A DNA stretch of 64,000 nucleotides. It comes from Pseudomonas sp. Irchel 3H7. GTDB taxonomy: Bacteria > Pseudomonadota > Gammaproteobacteria > Pseudomonadales > Pseudomonadaceae. The position numbers were made by a program, and so were the translations under genes. The notes beneath the pieces are model-generated. The model was given only the letters and a program-made list of their open reading frames with translations. It was not told the DNA's origin and made no database searches. Shown here piece after piece: positions 8,624 through 16,831 of the stretch. Location of the stretch: the NCBI RefSeq assembly GCF_900187605.1, contig NZ_FYEA01000001.1:310001-374000 (forward strand). Reading direction: 5' to 3'. The number at the start of each line of letters is the position of its first letter. The first letter of the stretch is position 1.

Positions 8624-9640
8624 ATGCTGGTCTTACGCCCAGTCGAACAGACTGATCTGCCCCAGCTACAACAATTGGCCCGCGACAGTCTGGTGGGCGT
8701 GACCTCCCTGCCGGATGACAGCGAACGCCTGCGCGAGAAAATCGCCGGTTCCTGTACCTCGTTCGCCAGTGCGGCAGAGGCTAACGGCCCGGAGAACTAC
8801 TTCTTCGTTCTGGAGGATCTGGACAGCCAGCGGCTGGTTGGCTGCTCGGAAATTCTCGCCACTGCGGGCTTCGACGAGCCGTTCTACAGCTTGCGCAACC
8901 GCCATTTCACCAGCGCTTCCCGCGAGCTGAACATCGAACACGGCGTGCCCGCGCTGTCGCTGTGTCACGACCTCAACGACCACACCCTGCTGCGCGGTTT
9001 TCATATCGACGCTGGGCTGGTGCGTACGCCGTTCTCCGAATTGCTGTCACGGGCGCGGCTGTTGTTCATCGCCGCCCATGCGCCGCGCTTTGCCGAGGCG
9101 GTGATTACCGAAATCGTCGGCTACAGCGACGAGGCCGGCCATTCACCGTTCTGGGATGCGCTGGGCAAACATTTCTTCGACCTGCCCTATGCGGAGGCCG
9201 AACGCCTGTGCGGGTTGCAGAGCCGCACCTTTCTCGCCGAACTGATGCCGCAATACCCGATCTACGTGCCGATGCTGCCGCAAGCCGCGCAGGACTGTAT
9301 CGGTCGCATTCACCCGGACGGTCAGGAAGCGTTCGACATTCTTGAGCGTGAAGGCTTCGAGACCAATAGCTACATCGACCTGTTCGACGCCGGCCCGACC
9401 CTGTATGCGCGCACCTCGAATATCCGTTCGATTGCTCGTAGCCAGACCGCAACGGTGCAGCAACGGCCGCAGATCGATGCCCGTGGTCGTTACCTGCTGA
9501 GCAACGACGCACTGCACGGCTTTCGCGCGATCATGACCGAACTCGATTATCAACCCGATCAACCGCTGGCCCTCACCCCCGCAATGTGCGCGGCGCTGAA
9601 CGTGACCGATGGCAGCCCGATCCGGCTGATTGCCCTGTGA
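8624..9640 (+). CDS. Arginine/ornithine N-succinyltransferase subunit (AstA family), first copy
   Basis: 338-residue member of the AstA/AruF-AruG family, which transfers succinyl from succinyl-CoA to the alpha-amino group of arginine or ornithine at the start of the AST pathway. Family blocks include the N-terminal VLRPVEQTDLPQLQQLAR GNAT-like start, YYFV-type strand YFFVLEDLDSQRLVGCSEI, EIVGYSDEAGHSPFWDALG, and LMPQYPIYVPML. It is followed by a second family member, as in the two-subunit AOST of P. aeruginosa (aruF-aruG), but the rest of the ast/aru operon is absent here. An alternative amine acceptor is therefore possible. RBS: AGGAG about 8 bp before ATG. Confidence 0.85.
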   Translation: MLVLRPVEQTDLPQLQQLARDSLVGVTSLPDDSERLREKIAGSCTSFASAAEANGPENYFFVLEDLDSQRLVGCSEILATAGFDEPFYSLRNRHFTSASRELNIEHGVPALSLCHDLNDHTLLRGFHIDAGLVRTPFSELLSRARLLFIAAHAPRFAEAVITEIVGYSDEAGHSPFWDALGKHFFDLPYAEAERLCGLQSRTFLAELMPQYPIYVPMLPQAAQDCIGRIHPDGQEAFDILEREGFETNSYIDLFDAGPTLYARTSNIRSIARSQTATVQQRPQIDARGRYLLSNDALHGFRAIMTELDYQPDQPLALTPAMCAALNVTDGSPIRLIAL

Positions 9641-9701
9641 AACCCGCGCGGTTGCGCAGCCAACGACAGTGCCCGAACAGGCGCGCAGAAGGAGTTACAG
9701 C

Positions 9702-10736
9702 ATGATTGTCCGCCCGGTCAAAGTCAGCGACCTGCCAGCCTTGATGGCGCTGGTGCAACAGGCTGGCCCGGGGTTCACCACCCTGCCGGCCAACGAAGAT
9801 CGCCTGTCCCACCGGGTCCGCTGGGCACAGCGGGCGTTCGCCGAACAAGTCGAACGAGCCGACGCGGACTATCTGTTTGTGCTCGAGGACGACGACATGC
9901 GCGTGGTCGGCGTCAGCGCCCTGGCCGGGGCGGTCGGCCTGCGCGAGCCCTGGTACAACTATCGGGTCGGGTTGACCGTGAGTTCGGCGCCGGATCTGGG
10001 CATTCAACGGCAGATCCCGACACTGTTTCTCAACAACGAACTGACCGGCCAATCGGAGCTGTGCTCGCTGTTTCTCGGCCATGATCAGCGCCACGGCAGC
10101 AATGGCCGCCTGCTGTCGCTGGGGCGGTTGCTGTTCGTTGCCGAGTTCCCGCACCTGTTCGGCGAAAAAATGATTGCCGAACTGCGCGGCAGTGCCGATG
10201 AACACGGTTGTTCACCGTTCTGGGACAGTCTGGGCCGGCATTTCTTTCAAATGGACTTCAGCCATGCCGATCACTTGTCGGGGCTGGGCAACAAATCATT
10301 CATCGCCGAACTGATGCCGCGCCAGCCGCTGTACACCTGCATGCTCACCGAACAGGCCCAGGCGGTGATCGGCCAGGCACACCCGAATACCGAGCCGGCG
10401 CTGAAAATCCTCCAGGCCGAAGGCTTCACCCACAAAGGCTACATCGACATCTTCGACGGCGGCCCGGTAATCGAAGCGCCGGTGCGCAGTATTCGCACCG
10501 TGCGCGAAAGCGTCGAGTTGACCCTGAGCCTCGGTAGTCCGGATGAACAGGCGCCGCTGTGGCTGATTCACAACCGGCGCCTGGAAAACTGCCGCATCAC
10601 CGTCGCCCGCGCCCGCCGTGTCGGTAGCAGCCTGGTGATCGACCGCCTCACCGCCAAGCGCCTGCAACTGCAACCGGGCAATTCGGTACGGGCGGCGATG
10701 CTGCCCAATCAACAGCAACAGGCGGTGGCGGCCTGA
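9702..10736 (+). CDS. Arginine/ornithine N-succinyltransferase subunit (AstA family), second copy
   Basis: 344-residue AstA-family protein directly downstream of the first copy and clearly paralogous to it. Shared blocks include IVRPVKVSDLPALMAL at the start, YLFVLEDDDMRVVGVSAL, CSPFWDSLGRHFFQMDF and ELMPRQPLYTCML. Together the two may form a heteromeric succinyltransferase like AruF/AruG. ATG 9702 is preceded by AAGGAG with 8 bp spacing; a longer in-frame extension from 9630 has no RBS. It is the last gene of the RpiR-led locus. Which subunit corresponds to alpha or beta cannot be settled by eye. Confidence 0.87.
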   Translation: MIVRPVKVSDLPALMALVQQAGPGFTTLPANEDRLSHRVRWAQRAFAEQVERADADYLFVLEDDDMRVVGVSALAGAVGLREPWYNYRVGLTVSSAPDLGIQRQIPTLFLNNELTGQSELCSLFLGHDQRHGSNGRLLSLGRLLFVAEFPHLFGEKMIAELRGSADEHGCSPFWDSLGRHFFQMDFSHADHLSGLGNKSFIAELMPRQPLYTCMLTEQAQAVIGQAHPNTEPALKILQAEGFTHKGYIDIFDGGPVIEAPVRSIRTVRESVELTLSLGSPDEQAPLWLIHNRRLENCRITVARARRVGSSLVIDRLTAKRLQLQPGNSVRAAMLPNQQQQAVAA

Positions 10737-10903
10737 CGGTCACCACCGCAAAAAGGTAAATCCTTTCAGCAAAAGCGTCCGCGACATCCTGTCCCTTGCA
10801 AATTCGTCATGATCATTGACCCATTCGCGTGATAGCCTTTTCATTCTTCGGCGTTGACACCTTTGTTCAAGCCTTTCCATTCCTTTGTATTGGTGGAACT
10901 CGT

Positions 10904-11773
10904 ATGACCAGGCTTTCCCATCAAGATTTGCGCCGTAACTTCCGTCAACTGCTGGCTTCCGACACCTGCTATCACACGGCTTCGGTGTTCGATCCGATGT
11001 CCGCGCGGATTGCCGCTGACCTCGGTTTTGAAGTGGGGATCCTCGGCGGTTCCGTGGCCTCGTTGCAGGTGCTGGGTGCCCCGGACTTTGCCCTGATCAC
11101 CCTCAGCGAGTTCGCCGAACAGGCCACCCGCATCGGCCGCGTCGCCCAATTGCCAGTGATCGCCGACGCCGACCACGGCTACGGCAACGCCCTCAACGTG
11201 ATGCGCACCATCGTCGAACTGGAACGCGCCGGCGTCGCCGCCCTGACCATCGAAGACACCTTGCTGCCGGCCCAATTCGGGCGCAAATCCACCGACCTGA
11301 TCACCGTTGCCGAAGGCGTCGGCAAGATCCGCGCGGCGCTGGAAGCCCGGGTTGATACGGAAATGGCGATCATCGCCCGTACCAACGCCGGCATCCTGCC
11401 AAATCAGGAAATCATCAGCCGCACTCGCCAATATCAGGCGGCCGGGGCTGACGGCATCTGCATGGTCGGAATTCAGGATTTCGATCAGCTTGAACAAATC
11501 GCCGAACACCTGACCGTGCCGCTGATGCTGGTGACCTACGGCAACCCGGCGTTGCGCGATGACAAACGTCTGGCCGAACTCGGTGTGCGTGTGACCATCG
11601 ATGGCCATGGTGCTTATTTTGCGGCGATCAAAGCGACGTATGACAGCTTGCGCGAACAGCGGCAGATCTTTACCCAGGCGTCCGACTTGAGCGCGACCGA
11701 GTTGACGCACACCTATACCCAACCGGAGGAATACATTCTCTGGGCCAAGGAATACATGAGCGTCAAGGAGTGA
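10904..11773 (+). CDS. Oxaloacetate decarboxylase, PEP mutase/isocitrate lyase superfamily
   Basis: 289-residue cytoplasmic enzyme of the phosphoenolpyruvate mutase/isocitrate lyase superfamily. It matches in length and blocks the Pseudomonas oxaloacetate decarboxylase characterised as PA4872: [20 protein letters not shown], the metal-binding [23 protein letters not shown] and IIARTNAG. The reaction is decarboxylation of oxaloacetate to pyruvate with a divalent metal; related members cleave methylisocitrate or dimethylmalate. The catalytic cysteine loop KKCGH of lyases is missing, which favours decarboxylase. ATG 10904 begins at [10 protein letters not shown]; a longer in-frame extension from 10829 is unlikely. 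It stands alone and is followed by a REP pair. Confidence 0.87.
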   Translation: MTRLSHQDLRRNFRQLLASDTCYHTASVFDPMSARIAADLGFEVGILGGSVASLQVLGAPDFALITLSEFAEQATRIGRVAQLPVIADADHGYGNALNVMRTIVELERAGVAALTIEDTLLPAQFGRKSTDLITVAEGVGKIRAALEARVDTEMAIIARTNAGILPNQEIISRTRQYQAAGADGICMVGIQDFDQLEQIAEHLTVPLMLVTYGNPALRDDKRLAELGVRVTIDGHGAYFAAIKATYDSLREQRQIFTQASDLSATELTHTYTQPEEYILWAKEYMSVKE

Positions 11774-11793
11774 TGGGTTGGCCGGGCTGACGC

Positions 11794-11887
11794 CATCGCT
11801 GGCAAGCCAGGCTCCCACAGGTTATGCGGTTCGACATCAATTGATGGTTCAACACCAAACCCTGTGGGAGCTGGCTTGCCAGCGATG
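11794..11887. repeat. REP pair, family B (inverted)
   Basis: Inverted copies at 11794-11820 (begins CATCGCTGGCAAGCC) and 11862-11887 (ends GGCTTGCCAGCGATG), separated by about 41 bp, between two convergent genes. The left copy carries one extra G relative to the right. The same family recurs at 47229-47321. Confidence 0.85.
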
Positions 11888-11905
11888 AGGTCTGCCGCTA
11901 CACCG

Positions 11906-12208
11906 CTAAACCGGCGTCTTGTAAGCCTCCTCCCGCTGCACCGCCCGCGCCTGAATCACATTCAGAATCGCACAGCCCTCGCGCATCAACAGATGCACCG
12001 CGCTGGTCACCCGTGTCAGATCACAATCGGAAATGCCCTTGAGGTTGAGACTGGCAAAGGTGTCGGCCAGATCCCGCACAACCACAAACCGGTGCATCGC
12101 ACAGGCGGCCATGTCGCTGAGTTCTGAGTGGGTGTTGAGGAAGAGCACCGGGGATTCGGCGTCGTAGGTGTCGATGGGGAGGAAGCGGGGCATTACTTGT
12201 TCGTTCAT
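11906..12208 (-). CDS. Small conserved hypothetical protein (100 aa)
   Basis: 100-residue protein with no catalytic motif that I recognise. It resembles in size and helical character the small DUF3077/DUF6124-type proteins scattered through fluorescent pseudomonads, but I cannot assign it firmly. Composition is mixed, with no signal peptide or membrane segment. I chose ATG 12208 because GGAG lies 9 bp upstream on the minus strand; the longer open frame to 12376 runs through strongly structured DNA and lacks an RBS. Its leader (12232-12335) contains two stem-loops reported separately. Confidence 0.6.
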   Translation of the reverse strand: MNEQVMPRFLPIDTYDAESPVLFLNTHSELSDMAACAMHRFVVVRDLADTFASLNLKGISDCDLTRVTSAVHLLMREGCAILNVIQARAVQREEAYKTPV

Positions 12209-12231
12209 AGGTGTATCTCCAGGTAATGCAA

Positions 12232-12335
12232 CCACCGTTCGCGGCCAAACGAATAAGGTGGCAGCTGTGTGCGGGTTGGCCGACCAGATACCTGAAAGAT
12301 CCGGCACACCCGCAGGTGTCCCGCGCACAGCTACC
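12232..12335 (-). promoter_or_regulatory. Structured leader upstream of the 100-aa gene
   Basis: Two nested foldable units lie just upstream of the minus-strand start. Unit one pairs CCACC (12232-12236) with GGTGG (12257-12261) and TTCG (12238-12241) with CGAA (12250-12253). Unit two is a 13-bp stem AGCTGTGTGCGGG (12263-12275) with CCCGCGCACAGCT (12320-12332), one G-T wobble, enclosing a perfect hairpin ACACC-CGCA-GGTGT (12306-12319). It could be an RNA leader, a regulator site or a small RNA. No known riboswitch class was recognised. Confidence 0.45.
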
Positions 12336-12559
12336 ATTACACGCTGCTCAGTCCTTGAAGGTCTGAACAATGGCACTGTTGCATTTCAGGTTACCGACCG
12401 ACCAAGGTCGTTCGCGGTGTTTTTCCGCGAGCACGAACTATAGGGGTAGATACCGAAACGCGGCAACAGGGTACGTTGTAGGAAACGTCTTGGAAAGTTG
12501 TACGCAATAAAGAGGGCTCGTAGGATCCGCCTAGAAGCGCACCAGACGCTCTCATTACC

Positions 12560-12760
12560 GCTTAGCCTGCGCATCATCCTGCCTCTTGTTTTCCGTTCTG
12601 CCCTGAATTAGAGTCCGACTCATGCCAGTGACTAGGAGCATCTCCAGTCATCAAATCTGGCCTCTACAGGTGTCTAGTCTCCTTTTACGTTTGTGTGTCT
12701 CTCTAGCAGTCAGCTAGGAGGCACACAGATAGTAAACTCTGCCTTTCAAGCAGGCGTATT
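12560..12760 (+). ncRNA. Candidate retron msr-msd non-coding RNA
   Basis: Structured, AT-richer segment upstream of the reverse transcriptase. It contains TTAGC at 12562-12566 (similar to the context of the branching guanosine in several retrons), a dyad GAGTC-C-GACTC (12611-12621), and a hairpin TGACT-A-GGAG/CTCC-AGTCA (12629-12650). Then comes a long msd-like stem: TTTAC/GTAAA at 12684-12688 and 12732-12736 enclosing about 15 further pairs with an AGTCA apical loop (12690-12729). GCCTGC (12565-12570) and GCAGGC (12750-12755) could close it as a1/a2, but only 6 bp pair. The order small hairpins, long hairpin, RT fits a retron. Exact ends are uncertain and the roughly 250 bp to the RT gene is longer than usual. 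Confidence 0.4.
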
Positions 12761-13007
12761 CCGCATCCATCCACTCTCGCCATAGCTGATTCAGCTACCT
12801 ATCGATTTCTGTCTAGATTACTACTGCTCTCGTAATTACTCCTCACCCTGTGAAATTTCCTACCCTATACACTCCCTCTGAAATGTATTTTTCCTACGTA
12901 AAACAGAGCAATTTCTCTTTTTTTTGAAATGATTGTGCAATGCGATGTTTTGCGGCATATTTTATCGAAAGCCACCCATCGCCCCAGTTAAACTCTAGGG
13001 TTAACAA

Positions 13008-13961
13008 ATGAACAAAAGACCTTTAATAGATCTATTAACAGCGATGCATCAGGGAAAATTCAATTTCCCTGAACTGGGCACTGGAAACATCAACGACTTA
13101 TACGAAACAAAAATCTATAACAACAGAGAAATACACATCCCAAACAAAAAACTAAAAACATTTCATTCATTCCTAAAACTTTTTCTTCTAGAACACCTAA
13201 GCACAAACGAAGAAGTTGTATTCTCATATCGAAAGGGTGTCAACGCTGTAGATGCAGTATCAAAGCACTCAAATAGCAAATATTTCTTCCAAACAGATAT
13301 AAACGATTTTTTTAACAGCATTGACGAAGAACTGGTAAAAACAACAATAATCAGAGATATTGAAAAATGTCCAATTTCAGATATAAACCTGCACATCGAC
13401 AACATCATTAAAACCCTAACAATAAAAAATTCTGTACCGGTCGGATTTTCAACGTCACCTCTCCTTAGCAACTCGTGCTTATTCATTTTCGACAACAGCC
13501 TCAAGGAGTACTGCGACAAAAACTCACTAACACTATCGAGGTATTCCGATGACATAATTGTCTCAGGCAAAAAAAAAGAACCCATACTTGAAGCCGAGAG
13601 ATATATCGCCCAACTACTATCAGACACCACAAAAAACAAACTCTCACTAAATATCAAAAAAAGCAAACACACCCAAACAGGAAACAAAATAAAATTACTT
13701 GGAATGGTGATACTTCCCAATGGAAAAGTAACTATAGATATAAAGTTCAAAAAAGATACAGAAGTAAAACTACACTACTATTTAACAAACAAAGAAAAAT
13801 TCATTGAGATTGTCGACTCAGACATAGAAACCGCAATAGAAAAACTGTCTGGACACTTAAACTATTACAACACAGTAGACCCAAGCTATTTAGACAAGTT
13901 AAGAAAAAAATACGGCGCCACCACTGTTGATATGTTTCTTCACAAATCGGACAGATTATAA
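13008..13961 (+). CDS. Retron-type reverse transcriptase
   Basis: 317-residue reverse transcriptase of retron size. The catalytic motifs are D97 in FQTDINDFFNSI, TSPLLSN (149-155) and YSDD (179-182) in LSRYSDDIIVSG. A degenerate NAxxH-like segment (AVSKH, 83-87) precedes motif 3, and a motif-7-like LLGMVI (230-235) stands where many retron RTs have VTG. Retron RTs make msDNA from their ncRNA and with a toxic effector guard against phage. ATG 13008 has AGGG 7 bp upstream, inside a weak hairpin GTTAA/TTAAC. The stop overlaps the next start by 1 bp (TAATG). The gene is strikingly AT-rich compared with flanking genes, pointing to horizontal transfer. Confidence 0.88.
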   Translation: MNKRPLIDLLTAMHQGKFNFPELGTGNINDLYETKIYNNREIHIPNKKLKTFHSFLKLFLLEHLSTNEEVVFSYRKGVNAVDAVSKHSNSKYFFQTDINDFFNSIDEELVKTTIIRDIEKCPISDINLHIDNIIKTLTIKNSVPVGFSTSPLLSNSCLFIFDNSLKEYCDKNSLTLSRYSDDIIVSGKKKEPILEAERYIAQLLSDTTKNKLSLNIKKSKHTQTGNKIKLLGMVILPNGKVTIDIKFKKDTEVKLHYYLTNKEKFIEIVDSDIETAIEKLSGHLNYYNTVDPSYLDKLRKKYGATTVDMFLHKSDRL

Positions 13962-15301
13962 TGCTACTCTCAGTCGAACTAAAAAATATACAACATATTA
14001 AGAATATGATTTTTAGCTTAGACCTGAGCCAAAACAAGCTAACTTGCCTTGTAGGCAAGAATGGAATTGGAAAGACGACACTTATTAAATCAATTCTTAA
14101 TTTTCGCTCCGCAGATACATTTTCAAAAACCACGTCACCTGGAGTGTTCAAGGATGGCAGTGAAGTCACGTATAAAATTGGGAATGACGAGTACCTATTC
14201 AGCTTCGATGCGACGATTAACACCCTCAACTGTAAGTCAGCGATCCCGGATGAGATTAAGAAAACTATTGATGTCGAACTGCCAATGCCGTATGGCCAGA
14301 GATTTAATCATTTCCAAAGTATCAGCACTGCCGACAAAGATATCAGAACAGCAATTATCCTAGGCAAATTCACAACACCTCACGAACTTATTGAATTCCT
14401 CAACGACATTTACTCCTGCGACAAATTCAACAACTTAATTGAAGTACAAGTAAAGAACACCAAATACTATTGTATCCCTCTCGAAAAAGACAGGTACGTA
14501 AGAGAGGACCATCTAAGCTCTGGCGAGTTTTTCTTGATTAGCCTTTATCGAAAAATCACCAATCGATGCAAACTGATTGTAATTGACGAAATAGATATCT
14601 CATTAGATGCAGCAGCTCAAGCTCATCTAATCCGACGGCTACGCGCTTTTTGCGACACATACAAAGTAAACATATTCTGCACAACTCATTCCCTAGCACT
14701 AATAAGAACTCTTAAAGACAAAGAGCTTTTCTACATGTCCAACAGCGAAGGAAGCGGCGACATAATTCCCGCATCATATAATTATATAAAAAGCATAATG
14801 TTTGGATTCAAAGGGTGGGACAAATACATCCTGACAGAAGACGACATGTTAAAAAATCTACTTGACTTCATTATCGCGAAATATTGCCCAACCAATTTCT
14901 CACAATACAAAATCGTCCCTATCGGAGGCGGATCAAATGTGACAAAGCTATTAGCACTCAACGCAAAAGAGCGTTTCCTTTCCAATCCGGAAAATGTAAT
15001 CTCTATACTTGACGGCGACCAAAGAATATACAAACATATAAAAAACTGCCCCAACACCTATTTCTTGCCTTTCGACAGCGTGGAAAAGAGAATATTCCAA
15101 GACCACAAATTATCAAAATTTCTGCCAGATTTTCAATGCCCCGAAGCCATTGTCACCGATAAACATTTCTATAAAAAAATTATTGAAACCAACGAAACCA
15201 CCGACCCTAAGATATTCGAATACCTTTGCAACTCCTCGATGGAGGATATAACTAATCTCAGCAAAGAAATCGCGTCTTTTTTAGCTCAAAGACCTGATTA
15301 A
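13961..15301 (+). CDS. AAA/ABC-type ATPase with TOPRIM domain (OLD-like retron effector)
   Basis: 446-residue protein. The N-terminal ABC-type ATPase has Walker A GKNGIGKTT (32-40), signature LSSGE (185-189), Walker B LIVIDEID (205-212) and an H-switch TTHS (241-244). The C-terminal half shows a TOPRIM-like pattern: acidic LTEDD around E293 and D-x-D as ILDGDQ (351-353). This is the layout of OLD-family nucleases, and an OLD-like protein is the effector of retron Eco8. Coupled to the RT by a 1-bp overlap, it is the likely effector that kills or halts the infected cell when msDNA is disturbed (inference). Low GC like the RT. No HNH partner follows. Confidence 0.85.
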   Translation: MLLSVELKNIQHIKNMIFSLDLSQNKLTCLVGKNGIGKTTLIKSILNFRSADTFSKTTSPGVFKDGSEVTYKIGNDEYLFSFDATINTLNCKSAIPDEIKKTIDVELPMPYGQRFNHFQSISTADKDIRTAIILGKFTTPHELIEFLNDIYSCDKFNNLIEVQVKNTKYYCIPLEKDRYVREDHLSSGEFFLISLYRKITNRCKLIVIDEIDISLDAAAQAHLIRRLRAFCDTYKVNIFCTTHSLALIRTLKDKELFYMSNSEGSGDIIPASYNYIKSIMFGFKGWDKYILTEDDMLKNLLDFIIAKYCPTNFSQYKIVPIGGGSNVTKLLALNAKERFLSNPENVISILDGDQRIYKHIKNCPNTYFLPFDSVEKRIFQDHKLSKFLPDFQCPEAIVTDKHFYKKIIETNETTDPKIFEYLCNSSMEDITNLSKEIASFLAQRPD

Positions 15302-15381
15302 CTCTACCTATTAAACCTTTGTTACTTCCGAAAGCTAAACAGCTCACAACCCATAACGGCCGCTCAGCTCTCGCTCATTTA

Positions 15382-16620
15382 TTATTTTTTCTTGGCCAAC
15401 TCCATAATCATCCGCGACAACAAATAAATCCGCGGCGCCACGCTCGCCACTTCGGCGTATTCCTCCGGCGTGTGAATATTGCCGCCAACAATCCCGAAGC
15501 CATCCAGCGTCGGCGTGCCAACCCCGGCCGACAAACTCGCATCCGCCGCACCGCCACTGCCCTCCTCCGTCAACTTGCGGCCAATCTCGCCGTAAATCCC
15601 CTGGGCCATGGCCATCAGACGATCCGACTCAGGCGTCTGCGGCATCGGTGGCAGCCCGCGTTGCAACGAAGTCTTCACTTCCGTCTCAGCAATCAGCTTG
15701 TCCTGCGACACCCGCGCCAGATCCTTCTCGATCCGGTCGAACTCCTCCGGCACCGCCGCGCGCACGTCGGCCTTGGCGGTGGCTTGATCGGGAATCACGT
15801 TGGTGCGGTCACCGGCCTTGAGCACTGTGAAGTTGATGGTGGTTTTCTTCGCCTCATCACCAAGTTTGCCCAACTGAAGAATCTGGTGCGCCGCTTCCAT
15901 CGCGGCATTGCGCCCCAGTTCCGGAGCGACGCCAGCGTGCGCGGCTTTGCCCTTGACCTCGACCAGCGCCGTCGCGCTGCCCTTGCGCCACACCACCAGA
16001 CCATCGGCCGGGCGGCCCGGCTCCAGATTGAGGGTCACGTCGTGCTGTTTGGCGGTTTTCTTGATCAGGTCGGTGGCGACGTCCGAGCCGGTTTCTTCAC
16101 TGGCGTCGAGCAGGAATGTGATTTGCGCGTAGTCCTTGAAGTCGAGGTTTTTCAGGACTTTCAACGCATAGATCCCGGCGACGATGCCGCCCTTGTCATC
16201 CATCACCCCCGGCCCGTAAGCACGGCCGTCCTTGATGTGGAACGGCCGCTCGGCCGCCGAACCTTCCTTGAATACCGTGTCCATGTGCGCCATCAGCAGG
16301 ATTTTCGCCTTGCCGGTGCCTTTTAACGTCGCGAGTACATGGTTGGATTTTTCCGGCGTATTGGGCACCAGCTCGATGGTGGCGCCGAGTTTTTTCAGCT
16401 CATCGATGGCGATGTCGCTGACTTGCTTGAGGCCCGGTTCATAGCCGGAACCGGAGTCGATATTGACCAGCCGCTCCAGCAGTTTCAGTGCTTCTGGCTG
16501 GTATTGCTCGGCATCGGCGAGCACTTGTTTGTGCGGTTCGGCGAAGGCGTGGGCAGCGGAGAAAGCGAGAGACAGGCCGAGGCTGGCGGCCAGCAGGGAG
16601 CGAGAAAATGAGAACGTCAT
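15382..16620 (-). CDS. Secreted M20-family metallopeptidase, carboxypeptidase G2-like
   Basis: 412-residue zinc peptidase resembling the Pseudomonas glutamate carboxypeptidase (carboxypeptidase G2), which removes C-terminal glutamate from folates and similar amides. A signal peptide ending near AHAFA (about residue 27) predicts the periplasm. Metal ligands visible are H112 and D114 in MAHMDT, D141 in MDDKGG, the E175-E176 pair in ASEETGSD and the C-terminal histidine of GNIHTPEEY. A dimerisation insert with KAAHAG is present. Length equals the family norm (about 415). It stands alone between the retron island and a REP pair; regulation is not visible. Confidence 0.87.
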   Translation of the reverse strand: MTFSFSRSLLAASLGLSLAFSAAHAFAEPHKQVLADAEQYQPEALKLLERLVNIDSGSGYEPGLKQVSDIAIDELKKLGATIELVPNTPEKSNHVLATLKGTGKAKILLMAHMDTVFKEGSAAERPFHIKDGRAYGPGVMDDKGGIVAGIYALKVLKNLDFKDYAQITFLLDASEETGSDVATDLIKKTAKQHDVTLNLEPGRPADGLVVWRKGSATALVEVKGKAAHAGVAPELGRNAAMEAAHQILQLGKLGDEAKKTTINFTVLKAGDRTNVIPDQATAKADVRAAVPEEFDRIEKDLARVSQDKLIAETEVKTSLQRGLPPMPQTPESDRLMAMAQGIYGEIGRKLTEEGSGGAADASLSAGVGTPTLDGFGIVGGNIHTPEEYAEVASVAPRIYLLSRMIMELAKKK

Positions 16621-16722
16621 GAAGCGATCCTTGTTTCGCGTCGGGGGGATTTAACCGTACCCGACATCGGCGCGAGGCTCTACACCGAATGCGACCTCTC
16701 CCAGACCGACACCGAACAAATT

Positions 16723-16811
16723 TGTAGGAGTGGGCCTGCTCGCGATAGCACTCTGTCAGTGACATTGATGGTGACTGACACAACGCTATCGCGAGCAGGC
16801 TCACTCCTACA
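16723..16811. repeat. REP pair, family A (inverted)
   Basis: Inverted 24-bp copies at 16723-16746 (one base differs from consensus) and 16788-16811 (begins ATCGCGAGCAGGCTCACTCC). The spacer itself contains TGTCAGT/ACTGACA. Same family as 1759-1829. Confidence 0.85.
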
Positions 16812-16831
16812 GGGGATTGGGGTCAAAAAGC

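Noticed and set aside
12478..12898. GTAGGAAA (12478-12485) complementary to TTTCCTAC at 12856-12863 and 12890-12897, as retron a1/a2
   Set aside because: It would imply an ncRNA of about 400 nt, there is no TTAGC-like branch context after it, and an 8-bp match in low-complexity sequence can arise by chance.
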